A stretch of 64,000 nucleotides of DNA, taken from assembly GCA_026874595.1 (NCBI GenBank), contig CM049320.1, positions 43,472,714 to 43,536,713 on the forward strand, in the 5' to 3' direction. The notes under the pieces were generated by a model. The model saw only the letters and a list, made by a program, of their open reading frames with translations. It searched no databases and had not been told where the DNA came from. The position numbers were made by a program, and so were the translations under genes. Positions within the stretch are counted from its first letter, which is position 1, and each line of letters opens with the position of its first letter. Shown here in pieces: positions 1-12,381 of the stretch. This DNA is from Sipunculus nudus (Eukaryota > Annelida > Sipuncula > Golfingiida > Sipunculidae).

Positions 1-1668
1 CCTTGTGGGATAATGATAGAGCATCAGCATCTCGGTGTGATAATGATGGAGGGTTAGTCTCTGTGGGATTATGATGAGGGTCAGTCTCTGTGGGATAACG
101 ATGAGGGTCAATCTCTGTGGGATAACAATAGAGCATCAGCATCTCTTTGGGATAAAGACGAAGGGTCAGTCTCTGTGGGATAATGATGGAGGGTTAGTCT
201 CTTTGGGATAATGATGAGGGTCAGTCTCTGTGGGATAATGATAGAGCATCAGCATCTCTGTGGGTTAATGATAGAGTACAGCATCTCTGTGGGATAAAGA
301 TGAAGGGTCAGTCCCTGTTTGATAATAATGGAGGGTCAGTTTCTGTGGGATAATGATGAGGGTTGTCGGCGTCTCTGTTTGTGATGTAATAAAACAAAGC
401 ATAGGCTTGGAGGATCAGTCCGTGGGATAATAATGGAGGGACAGCATCTCTGAGGGATAATGGAGGGTCAGTCTCTGTGGGATAAAAATGGAGGGTCAGT
501 CTCTGAAGGATAAAAATGTAGGGTCAGTCTCTGTGAGATAATGATAAGGGTCAGTCTCTGAGAAATAATGATGAGGGTCAGTCTCTGTGGGATAAAGATG
601 AAGGGTCAGTCTCTATGGAATAATGATAGAGGGTCAGTCCTTGTGGGATAATGATAGAGCATCAGCATCTCGGTGTGATAATGATGGAGGGTTAGTCTCT
701 GTGGGATTATGATGAGGGTCAGTGTCTGTGGAATAATGATGAGGGTCAGTCTCTGTGGGATAATGATAGAGCATCAGCATCTCTGTGGGATAAAGATGAA
801 GGGTCAGTCTCTGTGTGATAATGATGGAGGGTCAGTCTCTGTGGGATAATGATGAGGGTCAATCTCTGTGGGATAACGATAGAGCATCAGTATCTCTGTG
901 GGATAAAGATGAAGGGTCAGTCTCTGTGTGGTAATGATAGAGGGTCAGTCTCTGAGGGATAATAATGAGGGTCAATCTCTGTTGGATAACAATAGAGCAT
1001 CAGCATCTCTGTGGGATAAAGATGAAGGGTCAGTCTCTATGGGATTTTGATAGAGGGTCAGTCTTTGTGGGATAACGATAGAGCATCAGTATCTCTGTGT
1101 GATAATGATGGAGGGTTAGTCTCTGTGGGATAATGATGAGGGTCAGTGTCTGTGGAATAATGATGAGGGTCAGTCTCTGTGGGATAATGATAGAGCATCA
1201 GCATATCTGTGGGATAATGGAGAGTCAGTCTCTGTGTGATAATGATGGAGGGTTAGTCTCTGTGGGATAATGATGAGGGTCAGTCTGTGTGGGATAACGA
1301 TAGGGCATCAGCATCTCTGTGGGATAAAGATGAAGGGTCAGTCTCTATGGGATACTGATAGAGGGTCAGTCTTTGTGAGATAACGATAGAGCATCAGCAT
1401 CTTTGTGTGATAATGATGGAGGGTTAGTCTCTGTGGGATAATGATGAGGGTCAGTCTCTGTGGGATAATGATGGAGGGTCAGTCTCTTGGGGATAATGAT
1501 AAGGGTCAATCTCTGTGGGATAATGATAGAGCATCAGCATCTCTGTGGGATAATGATGGAGGGTTAGTCTCTGTGGGATAATGATGGAGGGTCAGTCTCT
1601 GTGGGATAATGATGGAGGGTCAGTCTCTTTGGGATAATGATGGAGGGTCAGTCTCAGTAGGATAATGA
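1..1668. repeat. Minisatellite, about 27-31 bp unit
   Basis: Degenerate tandem repeat built on GGATAATGATGAGGGTCAGT plus TCTCTGTG. It alternates with a second unit type containing GATAGAGCATCAGCATCTC, giving a loose higher-order pattern of about 120-150 bp. The array starts before the window. A short unrelated stretch interrupts it at about 365-415. It lies in the intron upstream of perlecan exon 1 of this window. No coding potential was seen. Confidence 0.9.
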
Positions 1669-2788
1669 TTTATTGATGGGTTGACCTAAACGCTTTCAGG
1701 TTCAGGACAAGCAGGTTAGATCTGATTAAAGTTAAGATTGAACATTTCAGTTTGGTAAGACTTACAAGGATAAGCTTTGAGCCTTGTCACACACCTGCAC
1801 CTAGCTTGACTTGCTTTGCATAATCAGATGAAAACCAAGAGCAGCTTAACCTCATTGAATGCACAATAATTTGACATACCTACATATACCTGTATAACAG
1901 GAGAACATCTACTAATTCATTGAGAGACCATGTGCAATAATCCATTCTGAAAAAAACAGTACTAATACTGATAGGTGATGGTTCCAGCTGTTGTTTTCAG
2001 TAACATTTAAAATTGACCAATATGGTCTTATTATTTAGTTAGTTTTCTTTCCTACAAAGCTTCAGCATACTTAGGGAATTAGGCTGACATCATTTTGATC
2101 TTCATGGTCACATGAGCTGTATCGATCTTATTTGTTCCTCAAACCTGGCCAAATTATTATCAATACATTTTCTATTTTACATGTATATATTTATTTTTTC
2201 TTAAATGGGTCAGGAGTGAAATATTAGTTTCATGATGACTTGTTATTGCTAAAATCTGGTTTCTGACCTATAGTGTGCTGGGGCACCTAGGTTTGATGGT
2301 TCAGTATAGATGATCATTTACCTGTATGATAAACAGTCATCCAAATATACTGGTAGTTTCTTTATTTCTCAGAATTTCACTTTTTTCCCTCAATTTATTT
2401 TGTATGACCACTCTATATGCACATTTAACTAATGTTTAATTTTTTTCATAATTTCAGTTTCTTAATGTAATTATTTGTTTACTAAGTATTTATCCATCAG
2501 GGTAGCACAGGACATCATCCATGGTGGAGAGCTTGTAGGCTGAAGGTTCTGAACAGTAATGTATTGCATTAAAACTAGGGAGAGCACATTCATCTGATTC
2601 TGCTACACTTAATATTTACCTAGTTATGTTTGATTCCATTCTTTATTTTCAGACAAAGGTCATTCCAGAGTTGGTAACCAGTTAAAATAAGTGCTGTGGT
2701 ATTTCTGTATCAGTTTGTATATGTTAGTTTTCATTGATGAATGAATGTAAAGGAGAACCTTTGAGTACATTAACTGTGTCTGCTCCAG
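1669..2788. other. Intron sequence without recognisable features
   Basis: AT-rich sequence between the minisatellite and the first visible perlecan exon. I see no repeat family, RNA gene or credible exon here. It ends in the acceptor TGTCTGCTCCAG at 2777-2788. Confidence 0.6.
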
Positions 2789-2966
2789 GCAACTTACACC
2801 CTGATCTGGGATAAGAAGGCTGGATTTCTGTCAGACCGCGCTACTGATGATGGTGAAGGCACACTCACCATTACTAACGTCCAGCCCGATGACTCCGGCA
2901 CCTACACCTGCACAGGATCTAACTTCATCAGCTTTGACAGCAAGGAGGCCTACCTTGTCGTAAGAA
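2789..2966 (+). CDS. HSPG2: Perlecan exon 1 of window: C-terminal half of Ig1
   Basis: Reads ATYTLIWDKKAG..., with the Ig core Trp (LIW), the DDSGTYTCTGSN motif carrying the second Cys, and a final strand ending YLVVR. Only phase 0 at the 5' end is open; the other two frames hit stops within 15 codons. It ends in phase 1 before GTAAGT. The exon with the first Cys of this Ig lies upstream of the window. The YTLIW...TCTGSN wording resembles the Ig modules at the start of the perlecan Ig region. Confidence 0.9.
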
Positions 2967-4144
2967 GTAAGTCATTAAAGTCTCACGATGTTTCACCAGT
3001 GTTATAAAATGTTGTTTTTTTCATTAATATTACATAAACTGTTACAAAGGGACCACTAGACATGTACATATATTCTTGAAGCTTGTTCTCTATAATTATT
3101 GTGGTGTATTAAAACTTTATGATTTCCCAAAACTTTTAAAAGACCTAAATTATAATTGCATTATATATTTCAAATTTAATTTTATTTTTTTCCCAGCCAT
3201 AAATGGTTCAAAACAGTTCATTTTCAACCTACAGATTTGTGAACAGATGTTCACAATGGATAGCCTTTTATCAGTGAAAATATAGAAAAATCGTTCATCC
3301 GACTGTTCATTTCAAAATTGAATACACCTATAAATTCATAACTTTGAAAATAAACTCCCCAAATAAAAAACAAACATTTCTGGGAGAAATGGGGGGGGGG
3401 GGTTACCTGTTTTTAGCTCAGCTGACTGAAAGTCATCTGAGTTACAGTGATCACTCTTTGTCTGTCGTCCATCTGTCGGTCTGTCTAGCTGTCTGTCCGT
3501 CTGTCCGTTAACCAGGTACAAATCCCAATCACTGGGCCAGGAATCTTGACATCCAGGGAGGTCCATGAAAAGTCTACTTGGAAACCTGAAATTAGATCTC
3601 TGTTACCCATATTCTTCGAGCTATGAGACTCCAAGGTACCCCCCCCCCACCCAGAATAATGGAAAATTTGATACAAAACCTCCAGTATCTGAACAACTAA
3701 TGCATTGATCCTCATGATTCTTTGCATGGATATTGATCATGCAGTGTTTCATCAGTTTCTGCAGACTGGTGGCGCCACCTGTATTTTTTTATTTTTTTTA
3801 CGATTTTTTTTCTGTTTTTGAGACCTTAAAAGATGTGGTTGTCTGTTAACAGGGCACAAATCGTTACCATTAGACCTGGAATCTTCTAACTTGATATCCC
3901 AGGGGGTCCATAAAATATCTCTGTTGTATCTTAAAAAAGGTCTCTGTTACCCATTTCCTCTGAGCTATAGGGCTCAAAAGAACCCCCAGAATAACTTAAA
4001 ATCCACCTCCAGTATCTGAACAACTAATGCATTGATCACCATGATTTTTTGCATATATATTGGTCATGGAATGTTTTATCAGTTTCTGCAGAATGGTGGC
4101 ACCACCTGCATTTTTATTTTCAAATTTTACATATATTTACTCAA

Positions 4145-7100
4145 TTTTTAGCTTAGCTGATTATAAGTCATCTGAGCTATAGTTGTGGTCCATTGTCCGT
4201 CGTCTGTCCTTCCGTCGTGCCGTCCGGATGTCCGTAAGACTGGCACATTTCGACACCAATGGACCTACGAATCTGAAATTTGGCATACAGTTAGATGTCC
4301 CCAAAATCTCCTACCATGCCGAAAATTGGGTCAATAGGACTTCGTTCCTTCGAGATATTAAGGAAAAACCTCAATTTTTTATGAGAAATCTATTTTCACA
4401 CTTCAGGAATGCCTAATATCAAAACCACTCATCTAGTTTTCTTCATATTTACCATAAATATTCCTCTATATAGTTCCTATGTACATGCCAGAAATTAAGC
4501 CAGTATTATTTAATTTAAAAAAGTTATGGGCCCAAACATAATGGACTTTGTAAAAAAATCAGGAAAGATATTTGGTCACTTAAGACCAAAAGTGTTAAAG
4601 GTAGGGACTTTTTTTCAGTAATACAACTTAAATTAATCAAAATTTAATTGTATACCAAAAATCAGATCAAAATCTGTTAAATTTTTTTAAATATTGGTAA
4701 AAATATAAAATTGGTACCTTAAATTTTGCCCAACTTTGGCCACGGCACGTTTTTTTCCTGTAAGTACTGTGGATTTAATTTTCACAGCATGTGCACATAA
4801 GGATTTAACTGTTAAAATTGTATTCCCTTACATTGTCAAGCAGTCCACTTGTAGGTCATTCAGTGCAGCTCTCTCCACTGAGTTGAGCCTGATCAGGCTG
4901 TCTGCAGTTACCGTAAAAGTCGTTGCAGAAGTCGCATCCTTATTACAAGTCGCACCCTGACTTTTAGGATCCCCCTGGGGAATAGCCGTTCAAGTTTAGT
5001 TTCAGGAAAAGTCCATAATATAGGTCGCACCCAGACTTCGGAGGCATCCCAACCACCTGATACTTTTGGAATTTGAGTATCATTCCTTGCGATGCTAGAC
5101 TACAACCAACGTCCCTGTAGTACTTTTGTGGTTTATAAACTAGATAAACCATTCAAACGTAAAAATAATTGGACAGCTTTAATACAATGCTTATATTTAA
5201 GGAATAACAACAGAATCTTAACATATAAAGTCGGGGTTCAATTGTCAGGTAAGATTTGTACAGTGCCAAAGTCAGCTGCGTCGGATAACATTTTGTGCTG
5301 TGAAACGATGTCATTGTTGCCGTTTCTTACTAGGTTAAGTAACATTAGAATGCAAATATCAAGTTAAATGACTGTATTAATAAACTAAAAGAGTCTGAGG
5401 CAAATTACTATCACAATCGAGCAACTCTTTAAATTGTTAAAGATCGTCAAACGTAGGGTAGATTCATTAGACTATGATTAGTTTGCGTACGCGTGACGAG
5501 TCCCAATCCGTCGCATTGGGCATGATTTGAACTGACTTAAGACAACTGAAAGATGGAAAGAATAATTGAGTTTGAATTTATTCACCTAATTTCTTAAATA
5601 GGCTCTAAGACTGAATTTAGTAACCCTTCAATTAAGTGTTACAACTTACCATCTAGGCGCGGCACATGCACGGTATTACTGAAATCACTGAAATATATGT
5701 CAGTCAACAGGGGGATAATGAACGCTTTATCGACCGGTCAGTTAACGTAAAATAAACATAATTGAATTTACAGATATTATATTTACTGGGACTAATGATT
5801 TATTTTTCTTTGATAATATCTGGAAAACCCAATTTCCATCGTTATCAGTAATTATATTCAAGTGGCTTGGATGTATGGCAAACTCAGCCGTGTTGAACCA
5901 GATCCGTCATGACACCAAACGGTGCCGGTTCCCATGGAATTTAGGTGCGTATGTGGCATTTTAAGTAAATAAAATATATACCTATATGGTGTTTGTTATT
6001 TCATTGTATTGACTAATGTGTCTTCATTAAAAAAATCACGAATACGTCAACGCACGATTGACCGTAATGCATGCGTGCCGCCATATTGTTGGGCATACGA
6101 TCGTCCTGAAAGAGACACGGGTAACACTCGGAGCAAATCGTATATTTGTAGCTCACGTGAAACGTTATAACATTGTTATCCAAACCGCTTGAAAACCACG
6201 AGATGGTGACAGTGACCTAATGGTTCTTAATATGAGAGTTTATAATTGTGGATATCAGTCACGGAAGGCTTAGTTGACATGGGGATGTAAAGGTCATTGC
6301 ACGGGTGACCCGGGGCTTGAACTTCCGCTACACGGCTTCAAAGGTCAGCTGGTATTCAGCGATCAACCGGGCAGGCAAAAGAATTCACGACTTATGTGTA
6401 GTGGATCAAGCTTGAATGTGACGCAACTTTACATGCATAAACGGATATGGAACCGCGAGTTTTTCATTATGGAAAGCATACCCATATAGTTAAACGGAAA
6501 GAAAATGTACATCAAAGAGCGGCAGACTGGCATATGCGTCAAATTGATTCATGATATAATAGTAACGCAGATTAGGAAGTGTCACTTGAATGGCGACTTG
6601 TCAGAACGGGTAGGTCTTGAACTGGGCAAATTTAAAATTTGCATTTAATGTTAATAAAATGAAAATTTCGTCAGTTCACAAAATATAAAGCATAAGAGAT
6701 GGTTAAAAGTGTAAATTATTGGGGAAAGACGTTTCACAAAGCACTGGTTAAAGGTATTGCCGATTATCGCTCAACTGACGTCATTCCATGTACCGGGAAA
6801 GCTGACAGAAACGGGATAAGTACGTATTATAAGTCGCACCCCGACTTTGCTAGAAAATTCTAGTTTTTAGAATTCGATTTCCTAGTACAAGTCGCGACTT
6901 CTGCAACGACTTTTACGGTAATACCATACCACAGGGAGCCTTTTTCTCTGGCAACCCCCGCTAACCCTCCCCCCCCCCCACCCCACCCCCATTCTGTTGA
7001 CAGACCTGTACTATGAACTAGATGAATCTTAAAATAAACATTTTTTTTCAGCAACGAGCAGTAACAACGGAGACCCCTCCCCCCACCCACCCCTTCAATA

Positions 7101-7677
7101 CACAGGACTAATAAACAAGATGAATCTTATAATTTTAATGTTAAATAAATTCTTTTGATGAGACTTGGACAATTTTGATTGTTTTAAAGAAAAAATATTC
7201 AGGAATTTAATCCTAATATTCAAATGTGACAAAATGTTAGGATCTAATGTAAGTGCTAACTGACAAGATTTAAGAAGATATAAATACTTTGTAGCATTTC
7301 ATTTATATCTCTTAAAGTTGGCAGGGCCTAGGTGTGAATAACACTGTTAACTTAGTATTAAAATTAGGAATATTGGTCAAACTTTGTTGGATTAATTTTT
7401 AACTAATATGGCCATATATTTATCTTTTGAAAACTTAATTACCTTCACACATTATTTGTATATGAAATGTTACTTTTATATAACACTTACCGTAGGCCTA
7501 TTTGTTCCCTTGGTGCATCATTAAATGTTTTAGCTCATGTCCATTATTCTATAATTTACATTCTCTCATAGCTTTTCTAATGATAATATACATGTAAAAC
7601 CAAAAGAAATAAAAATATTTTGCAGTTACTAATATTTTCAAAAATTCAGCTGAGCAATGTGACCCATGGGTCCTTTG
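4145..7677 (+). mobile_element. Family C element, long form (C2), carrying a nested transposon
   Basis: Starts TTTTTAGCTTAGCTGATTA, followed by the foldback partner AAGTCATCTGAGCTA and a CCGT-rich microsatellite. It ends TCAGCTGAGCAATGTGACCCATGGGTCCTTTG. The subterminal inverted repeats (GCTCAGCTGAC type) and the GACCCATGGGTC hairpin near the 3' end are the family marks. A 2,008-bp terminal-inverted-repeat element is inserted at 4911-6918. The body resembles the copies at 21693 and 30277. Confidence 0.75.
4911..6918. mobile_element. TIR DNA transposon, nonautonomous, TA target (TIR1)
   Basis: Perfect 25-bp terminal inverted repeats: CCGTAAAAGTCGTTGCAG... at 4911-4935 and its reverse complement at 6894-6918, flanked on both sides by TA. 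Subterminal copies of AAGTCGCACCC-GACTTT lie inside both ends. A TA target duplication is the mark of the Tc1/mariner-pogo group. No open frame for a transposase is visible, so it is a nonautonomous or decayed copy. The interior is richer in CpG than the flanking intron. Confidence 0.88.
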
Positions 7678-8030
7678 TTTCATACCTTCAATGATGTGGT
7701 TGTCTGTTAAATCATAACCATTGGACCTAGAATCTTGACATCCATGGAGGTCCATGAAAAATCTCCTTGGAATCCTGAAATTAGGTCTCTGTTACCCATA
7801 TCCTCCGAGCTAAGCTTCATTTGATTGGGGATACCACCTACAAAATTTGGCATCAGATGATAAAATTTCCTTTTGTGAATGTCTTCTTAGTCAGCTGAGC
7901 ATCCTGACCTATGGGTCACTTGTTCAGCATGGTGTCCAGTATTCTGTATGGTGAAATAAATTGACTTTTAGTCAAATTCATTTAAATGGTTTAAACCCTA
8001 TATAAAATCAAGAAGTATTTGGTGTCTGTG

Positions 8031-8574
8031 TTTCAGCTGATACAGACAGCAAGATACTTATGTTGACCTGAGTGACCTGTGTGTGTCTTGTTTCAGCTGA
8101 TACAGACAGTAGGATACTGGTGTTGACCTGAGTGTCCTGTGTGTCTTGTTTCAGCTGATACAGACAGTAGGATACTGGTGTTGACCTGAGTGACCTGTGT
8201 GTGTCTTGTATCAGCTGATACAGACAGTAAGATATTGGTGCTGACCTGATTGACCTGTGTGTGTCTTGTTTCAGCTGATACAGACAGTAAGATACTGGTG
8301 CTGACCTGAGTGACCTGTGTGTGTCTTGTATCAGCTGATACAGACAGTAAGATATTGGTGCTGACCTGATTGACCTGTGTGTGTCTTGTTTCAGCTGATA
8401 CAGACAGTAAGATACTGGTGTTGACCTGAGTGACCTGTGTGTGTCTTGTATCAGCTGATACAGACAGTAAGATACTGGTGATGACCTGAGTGACCTGTGT
8501 GTGTCTTGTTTCAGCTGATACAGACAGTAAGATACTGGTGCAGACCTGATTGACCTGTGTATGTCTTGTTTCAG
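8031..8574 (+). repeat. 60-bp tandem array of the exon 2 acceptor
   Basis: Nine copies of a unit of about 60 bp lie directly upstream of exon 2. Each carries TTTCAGCTGATACAGACAG or TATCAGCTGATACAGACAG, nearly identical to the true junction TTTCAG|CTGACACAGAGAG at 8569. Thus each unit holds a polypyrimidine tract, an AG and the first exon-like bases. From about 8150 the TTTCAG and TATCAG units alternate, a 120-bp higher-order period. Reading from a decoy AG in the true phase meets TGA within the unit. Confidence 0.92.
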
Positions 8575-8850
8575 CTGACACAGAGAGACCTACAGCAAGG
8601 ATTACCCCAGCCTTCCTGGATCTGAATGTTGGACAAGCTTTGGAGTTTACCTGTGTTGCAACAGGAGTTCCAGCTCCAACTGTTGAGTGGAGACGTGACA
8701 GTGGTGTTGCTATGAATCCACAGGCAACAATAGAGAATGGTGTCCTAAGAATCCCGTCAGTGACCAAGGCTGACCAGGGCAGTTACTACTGCAGAGCCAG
8801 AAACTCTGTGGGTATGGTGGAAGAGAGAACAAGAGTAGCAGTGAGAGGAG
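8575..8850 (+). CDS. HSPG2: Perlecan exon 2: complete Ig2
   Basis: A whole Ig module in one phase 1-1 exon: ERPTARITP..., first Cys in LEFTCVATG, Trp in VEWRRD, second Cys in GSYYCRARN, last strand RTRVAVRG. The acceptor AG is at 8573-8574 and the donor GTAGGA follows 8850. Because it is symmetric, the exon could be skipped without a frame change. It is preceded by a tandem array of its own acceptor. Confidence 0.95.
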
Positions 8851-8942
8851 GTAGGAGAATCACACAGACTGTACAAAGCTGTTACAGACATTATAAAGTG
8901 AATGTGAGAAACCTGTAATTCCTGTAACTTGCAAATAAGGAT

Positions 8943-9255
8943 TTTTAGCTCAGCTGACAGAGAGTCATCTGAGCTTTAGCCATTACTCTTTGTCCGTCTG
9001 TCCAGCCGTCTGACCGTTAACCAGGCACAAATTGTAACCATTGAACCTAGAAGCTTCCTACTTGATATCCAGGGAGGTTCATGAAAAATCTCCATGGAGA
9101 CCTGAAAATCTCTGTTACCTATATTCACTGAGCTATGGGGCTCAGAAATACTCCGCAGAATTATTTAAATTTGAACAACTAATACATTGATCACCATGAT
9201 TCTTTGCATGAATTTTCATCATGGAGTGTTTCATCAGTTCCTGCAGACTGGTGGC
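8943..9255 (+). mobile_element. Family C 5' fragment (C3)
   Basis: Begins TTTTTAGCTCAGCTGACAGA with the foldback partner AGTCATCTGAGCT, then a short CCGT/CTGT tract and the family C short-form body (GAACAACTAATACATTGATC). It runs straight into the 33-bp minisatellite at GACTGGTGGCACAGACC, so its 3' part is missing. Confidence 0.75.
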
Positions 9256-10790
9256 ACAGACCTTACAGGACTATCAGACAGTGTATCAACAGACCTTACA
9301 GGACTATCAGACAGTGTTTCAATCGACCTTACAGGACTATCAGACTGTGTATTAACAGAGCCTACTGGACTATCAGACAGTGTATCAACAGACCTTACAG
9401 GACTATCAGACAGTGTATCAACAGACCTTAGTGGGGGTATCAGACAGTGTATCAACAGACCTTACAGGACTATCAGACTGTGTATCAACAGACCTTACTT
9501 GAATATCAGACAGTGTTTCAACGGACCTTACAGGACTATAAGACAGTGGATCAACAGACCTTACAGGACTATAAGACAGGGTATCAACAGACCTTACTGG
9601 AATTTCAGACTGTGTATCAACAGACCCTACTGGACTATCAGACAGTGCTTCAACAGACCCTACTGGAATATCAGACAGTGTATCAACAGACATTACAGGA
9701 CTATCAGACAGTGTATCAACAGACCTTACAAGACTATCAGACTGTGTATCAACAGACGTTACTGGAATATCAGACACTGTATTAACAGACCTTACTGGAC
9801 TATCACATAGTCTTTAAACAGACCTTACTGGACTATCAGACAGTGTATCAACAGACCTTACTGGAATATCAGACAGTGAATCAACAGACCTTACTGGAAT
9901 ATCAGACAGTGTATCAACAGACCTTGCAGGACTATCAGACAGTAGATCAACAGACCTTACAGGACTATCAGACTGTGTATCAACAGACCTTACTGGACTA
10001 TCAGACAATGTATCAACAGACCTAAGAGGACTATCAGACTGTGTATCAACAGACCTTACTGGAATATCAGACAGTGTATCAACAGACCTTTCTAGACTAT
10101 CAGACAGTGTATCAACAGACCCTACTGGACTATCAGACAATGTTGTTATGTTCCTTTGGCATCCATGGAAACGGACAGTGTATCAACAGACCTTACAGGA
10201 CTATCAGACAGTGTATCAACAGACCTTACAGGACTATCAGACTGTGTATCAACAGACCTTACTTGAATATCAGACAGTGTATCAACAGACCTTGCAGGAC
10301 TATCAGACAGTAGATCAACAGATCTTACAGGACTATAAGACAGATGTATCAACAGACCTTACTGGATGATCAGACTATGTATCAACAGACCTTACTGGAA
10401 TATCAGACAGTGTATCAACAGACCTTGCAGGACTATCAGACAGTAGATCAACAGACCTTACTGGACTATCAGACAATGTATCAACAGACTTAAGAGGACT
10501 ATCAGACTGTGTATCAACAGACCTTACTGGAATATCAGACTGTATCAGGGGACTTTACAGGACTATCAGACAGTGGATAAACAGACCTTACAGGACTATA
10601 AGACAGGGTATCAACAGACCTTACTGGATGATCAGACTGTGTATCAACAGACCTTACTGGAATATCAGACTGTGTATTAACAGACCTTACTGGAATATCA
10701 GACCGTGTATCAACAGACCTTTCTAGACTATCAGACAGTGTATCAACAGACCCTACTGGACTATCAGACAATGTTGTTATGTTCCTTTGG
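9256..10790. repeat. 33-bp minisatellite in intron 2
   Basis: Roughly 45 units of ACAGACCTTACTGGA plus ATATCAGACAGTGTATCA, period 33 bp, with point variants. Since 33 is divisible by 3 and the unit lacks stops in several frames, long open frames occur on both strands; these are a by-product of the repeat, not genes. The unique tail TGTTGTTATGTTCCTTTGGC occurs twice, near 10140 and 10771, so a block of about 630 bp including the array edge was duplicated. Confidence 0.93.
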
Positions 10791-10834
10791 CATCCATGGA
10801 AACGGGCGAATTAGCTCCACGTAGAATTTATATA

Positions 10835-12381
10835 CCGTAGATCCGCGTTTTGCCGCCGCACGTCGTCTAATGGCCGCACCCCATGTTCGTAAAATATCTG
10901 GAAGGCTCCTTCACTGGAGTAAAAAATTCCCAAAACCTTACTTAATGGCCGCACCACATTCTCATCACGTTCCATTGCCGGGTGAGGTATTGGAACACAA
11001 CGAAAAAAGGTTCTTTCTTAAACGCTAGGCTGCAGCTAGGTACGCAGCGGTATGCTGATATGCGGTCAGGCATTACAATTTTGGGAAACAGTTGCAACTG
11101 TGTATGTTGCTTGGCTAATTAATTAATTTAATTAATTGGTTAAACCGCCTGATCTATCCGATTAGAATAGATGACAATTTGTTCGGTTTATAACGACTCA
11201 TCCAAGACGAATTCTAGTAGGGCTACGAAATTAATTTGACACATCACTGAATGCCGGAGAATCTTGCGCCTTTAACTTGGCTAATTAAAGTTCAATGAGG
11301 CATCAAAGCATTGTATGGGACGACTGTAGTTTAAATATTATTTAGACATTATACATCGTCGGTCATTTAACAACAAAACATTTAAATAAACGACACATTC
11401 GTCGGTGATCATATTTCCAGAACACCGCGGGTTGTGCTGATCATAATATATGCAAAATGGTGTCCGAACCGTCAACCGGCAAAAGATGCCACATAAAATG
11501 ATTACGGAACTGGCGGGCCTTGGTGTACCTTGCGCCTTTACCCTGGCTAATTAAACTTCAATGGGATATCATAGCCAACGGGACTCTTTGTGATGGCTTT
11601 TATTTACACTCTATACAACGTCGGTCAATTAACAACCTTGACAAAACCTTTGAATAAGCGAATCCCGCGTCGAGCCTTTACGCGTACTCCCAGGGTCCTG
11701 CTGATCATAATATATACACACTGGTGCCCGAACCGTCTGCTAACAAAGTGTGCCATATTTAAAGATTACGGAACTAGCTGGTGAGGTTATGACCTTTGAG
11801 CGCCATCTATTGACAATGTGATCAACGAAGAAGTATCTGAACGTGAACGCAGGTTTAATTGCCGAAGAACGTATGGTCTTTGGTTATCTTTTGTTTTACA
11901 GTTTATTTGAAAAGAAATGATATGTTCAAGAAATATCTTAAAATAATGTTTTACCGATATTGCAGCCATACTCAAATATAGGTATAACCGTTAGTCTTGA
12001 TAGAATGCATAATTTGTCGAGTGAATATCGATCTTTTATCAATCATTGCGTGACAATTGCCGTGGTTTATGACTGACTCAGAAAATTTTTATAATACATA
12101 TAAGCCTGTTTAAAATATCAATTTTACATTTTATAAAATTAATAATGAATAAAATTAATATATAAATATGCAGTATCATTACCTATACGTTCTCAGTATT
12201 CACTTCTTCCTCAGCCTATTATCGCCCATTGCGCCTCGGCGGGCCGTCGAGTCACTTGTACATGTTTGAATTTAGCCTAACCTGCGTTTTATAGCCGCAT
12301 CCCTTGTCGAGAAATATTAGTCAGGATTTTTGGCTGGAAGTCTTTATTTTATGGCCGCGGCGGCAAAACGCGGATCTACGG
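10835..12381. mobile_element. TIR DNA transposon, nonautonomous, TA target (TIR2)
   Basis: Perfect 25-bp terminal inverted repeats: CCGTAGATCCGCGTTTTGCC... at 10835-10859, reverse complement at 12357-12381, each flanked by TA. Just inside the ends are GGCCGCACCCC-type motifs. The middle holds a diverged direct duplication of about 260 bp (about 11265-11525 and 11526-11780, both with GCTGATCATAATATAT). No transposase frame is visible. The terminal layout parallels the element at 4911-6918 although the TIR sequence differs after CCGTA. Confidence 0.88.

Larger units (their letters stand above)
3411..7922 (+). mobile_element. Family C element, short form (C1), split by C2
   Basis: Begins TTTTAGCTCAGCTGACT at 3411. 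It is interrupted at about 4145 by another family C copy and resumes at about 7678 with CATACCTTCAATGATGTGG. It ends GTCAGCTGAGC, then a diverged GACC-ATGGGTC hairpin, then ACTTG at 7922. Joining the two parts recreates the continuous body seen in the copy at 51921-53245. It carries GGTGGCGCCACC at 3768-3779. Noncoding; no transposase seen. Confidence 0.75.

Noticed and set aside
1..1668. CRISPR array
   Set aside because: Directly adjoining degenerate units without unique spacers, in a eukaryotic intron; a minisatellite. The same applies to the arrays at 9256, 42290, 46046 and 63240.
8093..8767. Long minus-strand open frame (224 codons) with repeated SVSAETRHTQV
   Set aside because: It is the antisense of the 60-bp acceptor array and part of exon 2; openness comes from a 60-bp period divisible by 3.
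9187..10771. Several long open frames on both strands encoding repetitive peptides
   Set aside because: All are readings of the 33-bp minisatellite. There is no start context, splice support or constraint, and overlapping frames on both strands are equally open.
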